In this document: piece after piece, positions 22,313 to 29,247 of the stretch | How the letters are laid out: each line of letters starts with the position of its first letter | Position numbering within the stretch: position 1 is the first letter of the stretch | DNA from: CAZIQY01 sp964541605 | GTDB lineage: Bacteria > Desulfobacterota > Syntrophia > Syntrophales > UBA2185 | Assembly: GCA_964541605.1 (NCBI GenBank) | Contig: CAZIQY010000025.1 | Coordinates: 1-37,909 of the forward strand | Direction: 5' to 3' | Length of the DNA: 37,909 nucleotides | Program-made: the position numbers and the translations under genes | Notes under the pieces: model-generated | What the model was told of the DNA's origin: nothing | Database searches by the model: none | Seen by the model: the letters and a program-made list of their open reading frames with translations, nothing else

Positions 22313-23440
22313 ATGGGAACAGACAACGTCATATTTCTGGAAGTTATTGAATGGTTTGATGAGTCGGGAAAAGAACTCGTTCACAGAATTCCCGAGAAAG
22401 GCTCCGGGGAAATCAAGTGGGGCGCCCAGATGACCGTCCGGGAAAGCCAGGCCGCCGTCTTCTTTTACAACGGCAAGGCCTATGACGCCTTCGGGGCGGG
22501 CAGGCACACATTGAAGACGGCCAATATTCCCATCCTGACAAAAGTTCTCAGCATACCGTGGGGAATGACAAGTCCGCTCAGGGCGGAAGTCTATTTCATC
22601 AACATGAAAGTCTTTCCCAATCTCAAATGGGGGACGAGAGACCCCGTCGCTTTCAGAGACGCGGAACTGGGACTGATCCGCCTCCGGGCATTTGGGGTCT
22701 TCAATATCCAGGTTCTCCAACCCGTTCTCTTTGTCAACAGCCTTGTGGGAACCCAGGGCGTTTATACCACGGACGCCATTGCGGAATATCTGAACACGGT
22801 CACAGTCTCCCGCTTCAATGATTTCATGGGAGGGAACATCGACACCATTTTCAACCTCCCTGCCAGGTACAACGAGCTTTCCGAGGGACTGAAGAAAGCC
22901 CTCGAACAGGATTTCGTTCGCTTCGGACTTGGCCTGAATGAATTGTACATCAGTTCCATTACGCCGCCGCCGGAAGTCCAGAAGGCCATTGATGACAAGA
23001 GCCGTCTTGGCGTCTTCGACGATCTCAACAAACTCCTGAAAATGAAGGCCGCCATGGCCATGGAAACGGCCTCCCAGTCGCAGAGTCAGGCGGGAGCGGG
23101 TCTGGGCATGGGAATGGGGTTCATGATGCCCGCCATGTTCGCCGAGGCATTTAAAACAACACCGGCAGGGCAGCTCCCGGCGATGCAGACTGTCGCATGC
23201 CCTGACTGTCAGCAGAATATTCCCGGGGACGCCAAATTCTGTCCGTCTTGCGGGCACCAGATGCTGGTTTTTCAGCAATGCTCACAGTGTGGTAAAAATC
23301 TTCCCCCGAGCGCAAAATTCTGTGTGCAGTGCGGCCGCCCCGTGGAGAAGAAACCTCAGTCTGTAAAGTGCCCTAAATGCGGCGCCGAAAATCTGCCGAA
23401 ATCCGCCTTCTGCAACCAGTGCGGGGAACGGACATCGTAA
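22313..23440 (+). CDS. SPFH-domain protein with three zinc ribbons
   Basis: 375 residues. The N-terminal 240 form an SPFH (band 7) domain of the YdjI/virion-core-protein type, beginning with FLEVIEWFDESGKELVHRIP and containing a VRESQAAVFFYNGK strand. A Met/Gly-rich linker (about 250-285) leads to three C-x2-C zinc ribbons (CPDC/CPSC, CSQC/CVQC, CPKC/CNQC). There is no transmembrane helix. In Bacillus subtilis a YdjI-type SPFH protein works with PspA and a zinc-ribbon protein at membrane damage sites; here the neighbours are a STAS protein and another zinc-ribbon protein, so a membrane-stress role is inferred. First gene of a three-gene operon. Confidence 0.8.
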   Translation: MGTDNVIFLEVIEWFDESGKELVHRIPEKGSGEIKWGAQMTVRESQAAVFFYNGKAYDAFGAGRHTLKTANIPILTKVLSIPWGMTSPLRAEVYFINMKVFPNLKWGTRDPVAFRDAELGLIRLRAFGVFNIQVLQPVLFVNSLVGTQGVYTTDAIAEYLNTVTVSRFNDFMGGNIDTIFNLPARYNELSEGLKKALEQDFVRFGLGLNELYISSITPPPEVQKAIDDKSRLGVFDDLNKLLKMKAAMAMETASQSQSQAGAGLGMGMGFMMPAMFAEAFKTTPAGQLPAMQTVACPDCQQNIPGDAKFCPSCGHQMLVFQQCSQCGKNLPPSAKFCVQCGRPVEKKPQSVKCPKCGAENLPKSAFCNQCGERTS

Positions 23441-23472
23441 ATACCGGACGATCATGAAAAGGAGGTGGTTAA

Positions 23473-23850
23473 ATGCGGCTAACCGTGACAGTAACCGAAA
23501 GAACTCCCGGAGCCTTCACATTCCAGCCGGCAGGATCAATCGATTCAAATACTTCCAGTCTTCTGGAGGATAAGCTGGATTTCATCCTCAAAGGGTTCAC
23601 AAAGACCATCATCTTTGACATGGAGGGGGTCAATTACATCAGCTCTGCCGGAATAAGGGTGATCTTCAAGGCACAAAAAGCACTGAAACAGCGAGACGGC
23701 CAGTTTCTCATGACAAACCTTCAGCCCCAGGTGAAGAAGGTATTCGAAATCATCAACGCACTGCCGACGCTCAACGTGTTCTCCAGCATAAAGGAACTGG
23801 ACAGATATCTCGATCTGATGCAGAAAAAAGTGACGGGCGAAGCGGAATAA
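23473..23850 (+). CDS. STAS-domain anti-anti-sigma-like protein
   Basis: 125 residues, one STAS domain of the SpoIIAA/RsbV type. The phosphorylatable serine motif is intact in DMEGVNYISSAGIRV (S57-S58; S58 is the usual target). AAGGAGG sits 8 bases before the ATG, the strongest ribosome binding site in the operon. Such proteins switch partners when phosphorylated by a kinase of the SpoIIAB/RsbW type, freeing sigma factors or other enzymes. No kinase, phosphatase or sigma gene lies here, so its partner must be elsewhere or be the SPFH/zinc-ribbon neighbours. Confidence 0.85.
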   Translation: MRLTVTVTERTPGAFTFQPAGSIDSNTSSLLEDKLDFILKGFTKTIIFDMEGVNYISSAGIRVIFKAQKALKQRDGQFLMTNLQPQVKKVFEIINALPTLNVFSSIKELDRYLDLMQKKVTGEAE

Positions 23851-23859
23851 AGAAATAAA

Positions 23860-25092
23860 ATGACGTACAATTCCTCCGGCGCCTGGCAGATTGACCACCA
23901 GTGCCCCCAATGCGGGGCTTTCGTGACACTGAATGAGGCCGACCGGCTCCTTCTGTGCTCTTTCTGCAGGACAAAACTCCATCTGGTCACAAACGACTAT
24001 TTCCGATACTGCATCCCGTTAAAAGACGGCACTCCCCGGGAAATCGTCTACATCCCCTACTGGCGTCTCAAGGGACTGTCTTTTTCGGTTCTTGCCGGAG
24101 AAATGATAAACCGTTTCTTCGACGCGAACCTGCTTGCGCTAACCATCAGCGGGATGCCGTATTCCCTGGGATTGAGGCCTCAGGTCATGAAACTGACATT
24201 CGTTTCCCCCGCCCTGGAAGGACGCTTTCTTGAACCCAATCTGGAATCGGGAATGGTCATGCAGAGCCTCGGCACAAGCTCTCCATCCTGCTTTTATCAG
24301 GCTTTCATCGGAGAAATGGTCAGCCTGATCTATTCTCCCATGTATGTGGAAGACCATACACTTTATGACGCTGTCCTCAAAAGACCCGTGTGTCCTGTGG
24401 AATTGGCAGATCTGGATGCATTTCCGGCGAAGAGCGGCTCGCAGAACTGGCAGATCCGCTTCATATCAACACTCTGCCCCGAATGCGGGTGGGATCTGCA
24501 GGGAGAAAAGGACGCGCTCGTCCTGACCTGCTCAAACTGCGACTCCGCATGGACTTGCCGGGAAAACGCCTTCGAAAAAGTGGCATTTTCCGTTGTGACG
24601 GACACGGAACCCGCCGCATATTACCTGCCGTTCTGGCGAATGAAAGCCCGCATAGAGGGGATCTCCCTCGACTCCTATGCCGACCTGATCCGACTGGGAA
24701 ACCTTCCGAAAGTCATTACGGCTGCGTTCGAAGAAACGCCTCTTTACTTCTGGAGCCCGGCGTTCAAGGTCAATCCCGCCCTTTTTTTAAGATGGTCCCG
24801 GCAGATGACAGTGTCCCGGCCTTGGGGAACATACAGTGAAACACTTCCCCGGTCGGCGCTTTACCCTGTGACGCTGCCATCGAGCGAGGCGCAGGAAAGC
24901 ATCATCATTACCATAGCCAACCTCATCACGGACAAGAGACGGTTATTCCCTTCCCTTTCAGACATCCGCATCACCCTGGACGAAACCATCCTGGAATATC
25001 ACCCCTTCGTGGTCAGCCGCAACGAACTCATCCACACAAAGCTGAGATTGACCATGGATAAGAACGCCCTTACGTTCGGCACGAGCCTGTAA
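23860..25092 (+). CDS. Double zinc-ribbon hypothetical protein
   Basis: 410 residues, no signal peptide or membrane helix. Two halves each begin with a four-Cys zinc ribbon: C15, C18, C33, C36 and C206, C209, C224, C227. Each is followed by a similar segment containing a YIPYWRLKG/YLPFWRMKA motif, so the protein looks like an internal duplication. Family not recognised. The 9-base gap to the STAS gene and same strand indicate one operon with the SPFH protein, itself a zinc-ribbon protein; together they may form a stress complex on membranes. The ribosome binding site is weak, suggesting coupling to upstream translation. Confidence 0.7.
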   Translation: MTYNSSGAWQIDHQCPQCGAFVTLNEADRLLLCSFCRTKLHLVTNDYFRYCIPLKDGTPREIVYIPYWRLKGLSFSVLAGEMINRFFDANLLALTISGMPYSLGLRPQVMKLTFVSPALEGRFLEPNLESGMVMQSLGTSSPSCFYQAFIGEMVSLIYSPMYVEDHTLYDAVLKRPVCPVELADLDAFPAKSGSQNWQIRFISTLCPECGWDLQGEKDALVLTCSNCDSAWTCRENAFEKVAFSVVTDTEPAAYYLPFWRMKARIEGISLDSYADLIRLGNLPKVITAAFEETPLYFWSPAFKVNPALFLRWSRQMTVSRPWGTYSETLPRSALYPVTLPSSEAQESIIITIANLITDKRRLFPSLSDIRITLDETILEYHPFVVSRNELIHTKLRLTMDKNALTFGTSL

Positions 25093-25111
25093 GACTTCTC
25101 AACGAGAGGCC

Positions 25112-25558
25112 TTAAGCGCGACCAACGGGTTTATACTGCATGAGAGCCTCTTTCATATTTTGCTCTTCAATTGTCCTTTCATTCATTCTGCCTTTAAAAG
25201 CCTCAATCATGTAAACCAGTTTTGAAATCATGATTCCCCGGACAAGAAAGTACAGGGCAAATTCCTGATCGCAATCGAGGTCTCTCATTTCCAGCGAATG
25301 GAATACCTTTTCGATCACAGGGTTAATTCTCGCATGGATCTCTTTCTGTATATCCGTCAGATCCCCATCCTTTTTTGCACCCCAGACGGCGGGTACGATA
25401 TACGTGATGGGTTCGGATAAGAGAACCGGCCTGTATGACGCAAAGACATCCCGAACCGCCTCTTCTATAAGAGGACCGATTGCACCGGCAATCCTCATGA
25501 CGTTTGTTGTTCCTTTTTGCGACTGCCTCTTTGAAAACAATCTTTCCAGTATCTTCAT
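25112..25558 (-). CDS. Hypothetical 148-aa helical protein
   Basis: 148 residues, not recognised. Basic N-terminus (LFSKRQSQKG), then helices with the segments GPLIEEAVRDVFASYRPVLL and YIVPAVWGAKKDGDLTD; mostly alpha-helical, soluble. It begins at an ATG overlapping the stop of the small upstream gene by four bases (ATGA), so expression is coupled. Convergent with the zinc-ribbon gene, 19 bases apart. Confidence 0.6.
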   Translation of the reverse strand: MKILERLFSKRQSQKGTTNVMRIAGAIGPLIEEAVRDVFASYRPVLLSEPITYIVPAVWGAKKDGDLTDIQKEIHARINPVIEKVFHSLEMRDLDCDQEFALYFLVRGIMISKLVYMIEAFKGRMNERTIEEQNMKEALMQYKPVGRA

Positions 25559-25668
25559 CGGACATTTGCGGTTTCAGCGGGAGTGGATATCCATTGTGAA
25601 GCCTGGGCATCCGTTTCTTCCGATGCGCTTGCCGACTCCTCCGCGTTGGCTGCATTCTGCTGCTTCAT
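25555..25668 (-). CDS. 37-aa small protein coupled to 148-aa gene
   Basis: A 37-residue Ala/Ser/Glu-rich, hydrophilic peptide starting MKQQNAANAEES and ending ETANVR. A near-perfect AGGAGG lies 7 bases before the ATG and the stop overlaps the next ATG (ATGA). Low-complexity, so it may be a leader for coupled translation or a small adaptor. No function known. Confidence 0.6.
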   Translation of the reverse strand: MKQQNAANAEESASASEETDAQASQWISTPAETANVR

Positions 25669-25808
25669 GAAATACCTCCTTGTTAAGAAACGAGACACTA
25701 CGTCTTTAGATTGCACCGTAACTTTTAATCGGCAGGACATGAAAAAACTTTAAGCGAAGATTGCATTCATTATGCCAAACATTCTTGTCCTCAGGAAAAT
25801 TTGACCAT

Positions 25809-25835
25809 AAAAAAGCCCGGATACACCGGGCCTTT
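25809..25835 (-). terminator. Terminator after the CoA-transferase gene
   Basis: Minus-strand GCCCGG and CCGGGC form a 6-bp GC stem with a 5-base loop (plus-strand 25826-25831 and 25815-25820), followed by six U. It lies 26 bases beyond the stop of the CoA-transferase. Confidence 0.85.
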
Positions 25836-25860
25836 AAATGATTCATGCTGTTTTAAAAAA

Positions 25861-27375
25861 TTATTTGCCTGACTGATAGGGATCCCAGTCGTAGCCCCAG
25901 ATATCGCCTCCCAGTGGTATTTTGTAATTTCGTCTCTCATCGTAAGACGGATACCGCCTGCCGCCGCCTTCTTTCGGAAGCATGGACACGGGAAACTTCG
26001 GCGGCAAAAGACCGTTGGCGCGGGCTTCCCGTTCCAGCCACTCGCGGTCATCGGGATGAGCGATGGAAATCAGCGCTGACGCCCTCTCGTAGCCGCTCAG
26101 ACCTCTGAGATTCACAATCCCGTATTCCGTGCAGACGTAATTCGTCAGTTGCGCAGGCACGTCCACAGTTGAACCTTCCGGCAGAAATGGAACGATTCTC
26201 GATGTCCCGTGCTTGCTTCTCGCCGTCATGGAAGCCACCCCCCTGCCGCCCTTTGTCTGGGCGCAGAAAGCGACGAACTGGAAATACCCCCCTGTACTGG
26301 ATATGGGACGCTTCTCGTAGAAACCGGAGCACTGCTGGCCCAAGAGGTCAACGGCCACGCAGTTGTCGATGGCGATCATGTTGTCGATCCGTGTCAGGTT
26401 ATTGAAATTGTTGGTGTAACCGATATCGTAGACGGCCAGATTCTGATTCCGGTGAATCGTATCGTAGTACCACTGGACATCCACCGGAAAGGCGAATGTC
26501 CAGACGCTTTTCCCCCGGTCGATGGTCTTGTAAGCGTTGGTGACCTGTCCCGATTCGATGAGTTTGATGAGACCGAAATTGAGCATTTCCGTATGCACCC
26601 CGAGATCCTTGAATCCGGCGCTGGCCATGGCGCTGACACAGGCCGAAGGAAGAGAACCGATTCCCAGTTGAATGACATCCCGATCCTGCATAATGGTCAT
26701 GATGTGGCTGGCGATTGTTTCCTCCTCGGGTTTCGCCTTGATCGCCTTCTCGTTGATCTGGGGCCATTTGTATTTTTCACAATCGACCTCCACCCAGTAA
26801 TCGACGTCATCGATATGAATGGTATTGAACCGCCCCCCCTCCGCCCAGGGGTAATCCGAACGAACCTCAAAGACGATCTTTTTTGCCGTCTGTCTGTATA
26901 TGTTGCAGTTATTGGTTCCATAGGACATGTTAAAAAAGCCGTGACTATCCGGGGCCGTTGCGGCATTGAACCACCAGTCCATGCCTCTTTTTTCCTTAAC
27001 GGCGTTGACAAACCGGTAGTGGTGGGCCCACATCCCATACGCCCACCCCCACTGCGCCCAGTCCGTCACATTGTTGTTGTCCCTCGCCTTGCGGTTCCAG
27101 GGGAAGAAAAAGAATTCATGAACACAGTGGTACTGCTGCAGGGGGTCAATCTCCTGCAGTTCGTGATGGGGATAGAACATCGCATAAAGCCAGAACTCGA
27201 TATCCTTCAACTGGCCGGGCCCGGGGCCGAGCCGCTTTGCCAACGCTTCCGTGCATACCGTAGAGTCGCCGCCGACGCTGCCGTGATTGATCCAGTCGCC
27301 GGATTTCACCATATCCGCAATCTGATCGGGGGTCCGCTTCTTATCGCGAATTTTCTGCTGTATGGGTGTCGTCAT
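25861..27375 (-). CDS. Acetyl-CoA hydrolase/transferase family protein
   Basis: 504 residues of the class I acetyl-CoA hydrolase/CoA-transferase family (butyrate/propionate/4-hydroxybutyrate:acetate CoA-transferase branch). The probable thioester glutamate is E263 in GVHTEMLNFG, after QLGIGSLPSACVSAMA; the GG loop in ISSTGGYFQF follows. The enzyme moves CoA between acyl and acetate in the cytoplasm, as in fermentative or syntrophic fatty-acid metabolism. AAGGAGGG precedes the ATG. The N-terminal 150 residues are unusually Trp/Tyr-rich (FWLYAMFY, WAQWGWAYGMWAHHY). The actual acyl substrate cannot be read. It is monocistronic, with a hairpin-rich leader and its own terminator. Confidence 0.87.
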   Translation of the reverse strand: MTTPIQQKIRDKKRTPDQIADMVKSGDWINHGSVGGDSTVCTEALAKRLGPGPGQLKDIEFWLYAMFYPHHELQEIDPLQQYHCVHEFFFFPWNRKARDNNNVTDWAQWGWAYGMWAHHYRFVNAVKEKRGMDWWFNAATAPDSHGFFNMSYGTNNCNIYRQTAKKIVFEVRSDYPWAEGGRFNTIHIDDVDYWVEVDCEKYKWPQINEKAIKAKPEEETIASHIMTIMQDRDVIQLGIGSLPSACVSAMASAGFKDLGVHTEMLNFGLIKLIESGQVTNAYKTIDRGKSVWTFAFPVDVQWYYDTIHRNQNLAVYDIGYTNNFNNLTRIDNMIAIDNCVAVDLLGQQCSGFYEKRPISSTGGYFQFVAFCAQTKGGRGVASMTARSKHGTSRIVPFLPEGSTVDVPAQLTNYVCTEYGIVNLRGLSGYERASALISIAHPDDREWLEREARANGLLPPKFPVSMLPKEGGGRRYPSYDERRNYKIPLGGDIWGYDWDPYQSGK

Positions 27376-27437
27376 TCTAATCCCTCCTTGAATAAAATCT
27401 TCTGTCCTTCATCCGAAACCACTTAAAAATGACGGTT

Positions 27438-27498
27438 TCGTCAAAAGTCAAGAATTCCCTCCCCCTCGACGGGGGAGGAGAAAATGGACTTTTGACGA
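27438..27498. repeat. Nested inverted repeats upstream of CoA-transferase
   Basis: Outer arms TCGTCAAAAGTC (27438-27449) and GACTTTTGACGA (27487-27498) enclose inner arms CCTCCCCC (27458-27465) and GGGGGAGG (27471-27478). The inner core recurs in the terminal repeat at 37868-37909. The 27499-27742 stretch beyond it shows nothing I can name. Confidence 0.7.
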
Positions 27499-27742
27499 GT
27501 CCATCAATAATGGAAACTTTTTAAATGTTTGACCCCGCCTTTGTCAAGAAGATTCCCTGAGATTTTTAGAGAAGTTATTTAGGGTGAGTGTTTTTAGACG
27601 AAAACAAAAAAGAGGCGGGTTCATACCGACAACTTTCTGATATTTACGACGAATTACCGCAGAGATGAGATGATTCCCCCTCAGCTTTCACCGAGGAGGT
27701 GATCAATCGCTTTTGATTTTCTTTTTCACGGCAGGAGGGCTG

Positions 27743-27832
27743 TTATTTCTTCTTGTGCCGTGACGCCTTAATGCGCTTGCTGTACTTATGTTTGCTGATC
27801 TTCTTTTTTCGCTTTTTTACGACACTTCCCAT
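27743..27832 (-). CDS. 29-aa bS22/mS38-like (AURKAIP1/COX24) small protein
   Basis: A 30-codon frame, starting MGSVVKKRKKKISKHKYSKR and nearly half Lys/Arg. The MGSV-[IV]-KKR-[RK]-KR start and the KH-x-[YH] stretch are those of the bacterial bS22 family related to mitochondrial mS38 (AURKAIP1/COX24 domain), which binds the small ribosomal subunit. GAGGTG lies 5 bases before the ATG and a strong promoter is 87 bases upstream. Very small and basic, so usually missed by gene finders. Confidence 0.75.
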   Translation of the reverse strand: MGSVVKKRKKKISKHKYSKRIKASRHKKK

Positions 27833-27918
27833 CCATCACCTCAATCTTCTCAGATATTGCATCCAACCCATTCAAATAGAAACGCTTTTGTATCTGCCGT
27901 TTCCTGATTGAGCTGCGT

Positions 27919-27947
27919 ATAATATACAATTGTCATGCGCATGTCAA
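27919..27947 (-). promoter_or_regulatory. Sigma-70 promoter for the bS22-like gene
   Basis: Minus-strand TTGACA (27947-27942), 17-base spacer and TATTAT (27924-27919). Predicted start near 27912, giving a leader of about 80 bases. Confidence 0.7.
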
Positions 27948-28026
27948 CCATGAACATTTTTCCTGTGTTGCGACAGGGTATCAAAATTTGTTTTTCATAT
28001 CACCCGGATTGTGGTACGGCTATATC

Positions 28027-29244
28027 ATGTTTGAACATACGATCACCAGCGAAGATTCCATGACATGCATCATGGCAAAGGGGCGTATCGACGCGCTGAG
28101 CTCATCGGATATAAAAAAGATATTCGATGAGTTCATCCTCGCAGGCGAACGTATTCTTCTCGTTGACATGACATCCGTTCATTATGTCAGCAGCGCAGGG
28201 CTCCGCATATTCATCAGCGCGCAAAAAGAGCTGAAAAAGGTGGGAGGCGAGATCATCCTCTTCGGCCTGACAGATCCGGTTCTTAAAGTCTTTACCATGA
28301 GCGGCCTGTTCCATTTCTTCCGCACGGTGACTGACAAAAAGAATCTCCCTGATCTGCTCCATAAAGATTCCGGGCAGATTAAAATCACCACCCGGGAGAT
28401 CGACGGCATCACCATAGAGTACATCGAGAGAGAAGCAGACAAAGGTTCTCTCTTCACGATCGGGGCGCAGGATCGAACAGCCGATTCCTCCTATACGGAG
28501 CGGGATGTCATTGCCGTAAAACCGGCCGATATGAAATTCGGATGCGGCTTGGCAGCGCTGGGCGACAGTTACGACGAATACAAAAATCTGTTCGGCGAAT
28601 CCATAGTGATCAACAATACCTTCTTTTTTTATCCTGCCGTGAAACACTCCTCCGTAGACTTTCTGATAAACGCCGATCAAAATCCCGGCATGACCTATAA
28701 ATTCTTTCATGGTTTCGGATTCGGTGGAGACTATCGATATGTCCTCTCATTTCAGGGTAAAAATGAAGCCGTGGAACTGCCTTCGCTCATCAGGAGTTTC
28801 TTCAATCTTTCACAGGCAAACGTACTGGGCGTCGTCATGCTGGCGAAGAGCGGTGGGTTCTGGGGCATGAACCTCAAGCGGGTTCCCCTCGCCGAACAGA
28901 AGCCGTCTAACGGAAAAAGCATTTTCGACAGCGAAAGTTTCCCCGACTGGATCGATTTCCCCGTTGAACCGTCCTACATCAACAACATCGTCGCAGCAAC
29001 CGGCATTGCCGTGAGAGAACGGGCGTTTCTGGAGAATGAAAAAGCATTCCTCGTTTCAGAAGGGAGCACCTTCCATCTCCACGGAGGCGTCTTCGACAAG
29101 GCCCCTCTTGGAAACAACATCGCGGACTTCGATAAGGAAATGTTGCGCGTATTCAACGAGTGTCCTGTCTATAAAATACAGCATATCCTCGGCGGCACGA
29201 GATTTTCAGGCGGCATGGCCGCAATCATAGAGATCGGGGACTGA
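28027..29244 (+). CDS. STAS-domain protein with unknown C-terminal domain
   Basis: 405 residues from ATG 28027 (an upstream in-frame ATG at 27988 is less likely). Residues 1-110 are a STAS domain with the serine motif DMTSVHYVSSAGLRI (S55-S56). The other 290 residues form an alpha/beta region with the pattern KFGCGLAALGDSYDEYKNLFGES, FHGFGFGGDYRY and HILGGTRFSGGMAAII; no family recognised. No membrane helix. It ends only 3 bases before the ABC permease fusion, so it is the first gene of that operon and may regulate the transporter through STAS phosphorylation, which is inference from placement. Confidence 0.75.
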   Translation: MFEHTITSEDSMTCIMAKGRIDALSSSDIKKIFDEFILAGERILLVDMTSVHYVSSAGLRIFISAQKELKKVGGEIILFGLTDPVLKVFTMSGLFHFFRTVTDKKNLPDLLHKDSGQIKITTREIDGITIEYIEREADKGSLFTIGAQDRTADSSYTERDVIAVKPADMKFGCGLAALGDSYDEYKNLFGESIVINNTFFFYPAVKHSSVDFLINADQNPGMTYKFFHGFGFGGDYRYVLSFQGKNEAVELPSLIRSFFNLSQANVLGVVMLAKSGGFWGMNLKRVPLAEQKPSNGKSIFDSESFPDWIDFPVEPSYINNIVAATGIAVRERAFLENEKAFLVSEGSTFHLHGGVFDKAPLGNNIADFDKEMLRVFNECPVYKIQHILGGTRFSGGMAAIIEIGD

Positions 29245-29247
29245 CCG

